A stretch of 64,000 bases of DNA, from contig NZ_SNUK01000004.1 of NCBI RefSeq assembly GCF_012027495.1, forward strand, positions 1 to 64,000. Direction: 5' to 3'. Both the position numbers and the translations under genes were made by a program. Under the pieces are notes generated by a model. It did no database searches. It saw only the letters and a list, made by a program, of their open reading frames with translations, and was not told where the DNA came from. Source of the DNA: Thermococcus sp. JdF3 (lineage in GTDB: Archaea; Methanobacteriota_B; Thermococci; Thermococcales; Thermococcaceae). The stretch's first letter is position 1. Each line of letters starts with the position of its first letter. Below are positions 60,602 to 64,000 of the stretch, one piece after another.

Positions 60602-61249
60602 TCAGCGTGAGGACTGGGCAATCCTTTCGATCTCTTCCTTCTTGCTGTAGGCGAAGCTCTTCGGGTCCCTGTTGGCGGCGGCGATTATTTCCTCGGCGAG
60701 TGCCTGGGCGTAGCTGGTCTTGTTGCGGTAGCACTTGGCGCTCGCACCGAGGGCGAGGTTCTTGAGGGCTATGTCGAGCCTCCTGAGCGGTGAAACGTCA
60801 ACGGCCATGTGGTAGCGGATTCCACCGAAGGCGATGGTGGTGGTGTCCTCCCTCGGGGAGGAGTTCTCAAGGGCCCTGACGAGAACCTGTATCGGGTTCT
60901 GCTTGGTTCTGCGCTCGATGATCATGAAGGCCTCCTTGACGACCTCGTAGGCCTTCATCTTCTTGCTCATGAGGGAGCGGCTCTCACGCCTCATGAAGTG
61001 GCCGCCGACCTTGTGGCCGCTGGCGCCGCTGCGCATGACCTTGTTGATGAGCCTCTCGACGATGTGAACGTTGGCCTTGCCGAAGGACTTCTTGGCGTGC
61101 CTTCCGTGGCTGTGCGGAAGGATCCTCGGCTCCAGGTTGATGTAGGGCCTGAGGGACGGGTCGTTCACGACGACGTCCTCAACGCTCCACCTGCCCATGA
61201 CCTTGAGCTCCTTAGGCTGATAGAACCTCTCGGTGATTGCCTTGGCCAT
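60602..61249 (-). CDS. rps7: Ribosomal protein uS7
   Basis: A 215-residue small-subunit protein that nucleates assembly of the head domain. Typical motifs are [24 protein letters not shown] and the end [16 protein letters not shown]. It is the last gene of the rpoA-rpl30e-nusA-rps12-rps7 cluster, five bases after rps12. Confidence 0.97.
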   Translation of the reverse strand: MAKAITERFYQPKELKVMGRWSVEDVVVNDPSLRPYINLEPRILPHSHGRHAKKSFGKANVHIVERLINKVMRSGASGHKVGGHFMRRESRSLMSKKMKAYEVVKEAFMIIERRTKQNPIQVLVRALENSSPREDTTTIAFGGIRYHMAVDVSPLRRLDIALKNLALGASAKCYRNKTSYAQALAEEIIAAANRDPKSFAYSKKEEIERIAQSSR

Positions 61250-61254
61250 TCACT

Positions 61255-61698
61255 TCACCTCCTCGGCTTCTCCTTCCTTCCCTTGACGAGCTCCTTGAGG
61301 GAGACCCTGTTGACCTTGACGACCTTGTACCTGATTCCCGGGATATCACCGACGGAACCACCCTTTGGACCACCGATTCCCTCGATGATGACCTCGTCGT
61401 GCTCGTCGATGTGGTTGATGGCACCGTCACCGGGGGTGAAGGCGGTAACGACCTTACCGTTCTTGATGAGCTGAACCCTGACGGCCTTACGCATGGCCGA
61501 GTTCGGCTGCTTTGCCTCGACGGCTATCTTCTCGAGGACGATGCCCTTGGCCTGCGGGGCACCTCCAAGCGGGTCGCTCTTCTCCTTGAGCCTGAGGACT
61601 CTCCTCTTGTACCTGATGTCGCTCCAGCGGAACTTCTTCCTCTTGAGCTTGAGCTTCCTTCCGGCAAACTCTCCATACGGGGCCTTCTTTCCAGCCAT
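61255..61698 (-). CDS. rps12: Ribosomal protein uS12
   Basis: A 147-residue decoding-centre protein. The conserved loop [15 protein letters not shown] and the segment [17 protein letters not shown] are present. ATG 61698 follows GAGGTGAT. Confidence 0.97.
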   Translation of the reverse strand: MAGKKAPYGEFAGRKLKLKRKKFRWSDIRYKRRVLRLKEKSDPLGGAPQAKGIVLEKIAVEAKQPNSAMRKAVRVQLIKNGKVVTAFTPGDGAINHIDEHDEVIIEGIGGPKGGSVGDIPGIRYKVVKVNRVSLKELVKGRKEKPRR

Positions 61699-61708
61699 GA
61701 TCATCACC

Positions 61709-62454
<746 letters not shown>

Positions 62455-62467
62455 ACATCACACCTCC

Positions 62468-63643
62468 CTACTCCCTTTTCGGTCTCAGGGGGAGATTCAT
62501 TGCCAGTTTGACCATTCCGGTTCCGACTGGAACCGGCTGCCCTATCAGCACGTTCTCCACGACACCGTTGAGGGGATCCTCGTCACCCCTCTCAGCGGCC
62601 TCGAAGAGGTGCTGGGTGGTTATCTCGAAGGCGGCCCTGGCAAGCACGCTGGCCTTCTCCCCAACTATACCGTGCCTGCCTATGGGCAGTATGACGCCAT
62701 CGAGCGTCATCATGTCGGCGACGAGCATGATGTGCCTGACGTCAACCTCAAGACCCTGCTCGCGCATCGTGTTCACTATTTCCTCTATGATGGCGTTCCT
62801 TGCCGCCTCAATGCCGAGCACGTCGGCGATCTCCCAGATGTTGTTCGTCCTGGTTCTCGTGGGGTCAACGCCCGGAACCTTCAGCACCTGCTTGAAGTTC
62901 GAGCCCTCGGTGTAGATGACGTACTCGTCGCCTTCCTTTCTTATGATGGTCTTCCCGACGCCCGACAGGCCTTTAAGGCGGTGCTTTTTAACCTTTTCGG
63001 CAAGTCTTCTGAGGTCGGAGAGCTTTCCGACCTTCTTGGGCCTCATAATGAGCGTGTATCCATCAACCTCGAACTCGGCGCTCTTGAAAGAGCCCTCGAG
63101 CTTCCTCTGGACCTTCTCCATGTCCAGACCGGCCTTCTCAAGCCTCTCCAGGTCTATGTCAACGACGAACTCGTAGTTGAGTATGTCGATGCTCATCTCG
63201 CGGGCGAGGTTTTCCAGGGTGGTGCCTTCGATCCTCCTCGCGACCTCGAGGGCCTTCTCCCTGTCGTAGCGGTGCTTCTCGTCGAGGTAAACGGTCATGA
63301 TCGGGGTGGACGGGTTCTTCCTCGCGTCGACAATCTCGATGATTCTCGGCAGACCGAGGGTGACGTTGATCTCCGCGACACCCGCGTAGTGGAAAGTGTT
63401 GAGGGTCATCTGCGTTGAGGGCTCACCTATGGACTGTGCGGCAACGGTCCCTATGGCCTCTCCCGGCTCGACGAGGGCGTTCTGGTACTCGCGGACGGTC
63501 TCCTCGATGATGGCCTCTATCTCCGCCTTCTTGAGCTTGTACTTCTTATTGTACTCGACCAGCTTGTTGTAGAGCTCCTCCCTGAGGTTCTCCGGGAGGT
63601 CCGCCTTGTCCACCAGGCTCTTGATGGTCTTCGCTGCGACCAT
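62468..63643 (-). CDS. rpoA2: RNA polymerase subunit A'' (Rpo1C)
   Basis: The C-terminal part of the split largest subunit, 391 residues. It carries the trigger-loop region PGEAIGTVAAQSIGEPSTQMTLNTFHYAG and the jaw/clamp parts (GVDPTRTRTNNIWEIADVLGIEAARN). ATG 63643 follows GGTGAGTGA and lies one base after the rpoA1 stop codon. Confidence 0.97.
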   Translation of the reverse strand: MVAAKTIKSLVDKADLPENLREELYNKLVEYNKKYKLKKAEIEAIIEETVREYQNALVEPGEAIGTVAAQSIGEPSTQMTLNTFHYAGVAEINVTLGLPRIIEIVDARKNPSTPIMTVYLDEKHRYDREKALEVARRIEGTTLENLAREMSIDILNYEFVVDIDLERLEKAGLDMEKVQRKLEGSFKSAEFEVDGYTLIMRPKKVGKLSDLRRLAEKVKKHRLKGLSGVGKTIIRKEGDEYVIYTEGSNFKQVLKVPGVDPTRTRTNNIWEIADVLGIEAARNAIIEEIVNTMREQGLEVDVRHIMLVADMMTLDGVILPIGRHGIVGEKASVLARAAFEITTQHLFEAAERGDEDPLNGVVENVLIGQPVPVGTGMVKLAMNLPLRPKRE

Positions 63644-63644
63644 T

Positions 63645-64000
63645 TCACTCACCTCCCCTCATCTTGACGAGGGTTCTAAGGATGACCCTGTCAACATCAA
63701 CGGTCCTGCCCTGCCAGCTCTTCATCGGGTCGATGCCGTCCTCACCGTACTTGAACTGGACGATGATTCCGGTCGGGTCTCTGACCGTTCCGTCGTAGTC
63801 CACCTTGAGGTCCTGGAGGGCGTTGATGAGCCTGCGCTGCATGTAACCGCTCTGGGCGGTTCTAACGGCCGTGTCAACCAGTCCCTCACGTCCACCCATT
63901 GCGTGGAAGAAGTACTCCTGCGGGGTAAGGCCGCTCTTGTAGGAGTTGGTGACGAATCCCTTCGCCCTCGCGCCGAGGTCTTCCGGCTTGAAGTGCGTGA
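63645..64000 (-). CDS. rpoA1: RNA polymerase subunit A' (Rpo1N), C-terminal end
   Basis: The last 118 codons of the larger half of the split subunit; the gene continues beyond the window. Visible motifs are [22 protein letters not shown] (bridge-helix neighbourhood) and the end [11 protein letters not shown]. Confidence 0.95.
   Translation of the reverse strand, partial: THFKPEDLGARAKGFVTNSYKSGLTPQEYFFHAMGGREGLVDTAVRTAQSGYMQRRLINALQDLKVDYDGTVRDPTGIIVQFKYGEDGIDPMKSWQGRTVDVDRVILRTLVKMRGGE

Overview
The window comes from a hyperthermophilic euryarchaeon of the order Thermococcales, most likely a Thermococcus with a GC-rich chromosome. The evidence is the cupin-type phosphoglucose isomerase next to an ADP-dependent glucokinase, a pyrolysin-like protease, an Mrp/MinD-type HypB, NreA with a PCNA-binding tail, split RNA polymerase A subunits, archaeal ribosomal and initiation genes, TATA-box promoters and GGTG-type ribosome binding sites. 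Gene density is very high. Many neighbouring genes overlap by the four bases ATGA.

Layout. 1-780: 3' end of 5S rRNA, tRNA-Asp, a gene-free stretch of small perfect hairpins, tRNA-Lys. 899-6986 (minus): upp, two tandem MATE exporters, ppsA. 7121-11296 (minus): a four-gene membrane operon, probably for glycan polymer synthesis. 11580-18870 (plus): pyrolysin-like protease, DUF424 protein, NMD3, CoA-disulfide reductase/polysulfide oxidoreductase. 18877-26848: MFS transporter, DUF364 protein, radical SAM protein, a chimeric K+ channel, an NAD-kinase-like protein, a degenerate HerA-like protein, and a cysteine desulfurase with a small TBP-like partner. 27138-35037 (mostly minus): the [NiFe]-hydrogenase maturation genes hypE, hypF, hypCD and hypAB-hycI, with a MobA-like gene and an eroded MNT/HEPN pair among them. 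35090-41929: membrane transporters, a NifX-like protein, a TPR protein, RNase Z, TraB, a mini KH protein and an M50 protease. 41996-47280 (plus): pgi, glkA, manC, a small membrane protein and a phosphohexomutase. 47277-49588 (minus): a cbiMNQO-type Ni/Co transporter. 49735-53381 (minus): the rpl44e-rps27e-aIF2alpha-nop10-PAC2 cluster, a winged-helix protein and a two-gene LysO. 53410-54654: a solo TnpB. 54943-60507: alanine aminotransferase, a ThiS-like protein, tRNA-Ser, tRNA-Cys, nreA, a C/D box sRNA, MazEF plus a phosphodiesterase, and VapBC. 60602-64000 (minus): rps7, rps12, nusA, rpl30e, rpoA2 and the end of rpoA1.

How the genes work together. The strongest theme is control by sulfur and hydrogen. 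A full match to the extended site of the redox regulator SurR (GTTn3AACn5GTT) lies at five promoters: just above the TATA boxes of hypF, hypCD, hypAB-hycI and cbiMNQO, and just below the TATA box of the CoA-disulfide reductase gene. This predicts that nickel uptake and hydrogenase maturation are switched on together when sulfur is absent, while the sulfur-linked reductase is switched off. A second theme is sugar flux: pgi and glkA carry near-perfect copies of the Thermococcales glycolytic motif on opposite sides of their TATA boxes. The clearest new gene is a C/D box guide RNA (58117-58175) whose C box contains the stop codon of nreA and which has its own TATA element at the right distance.
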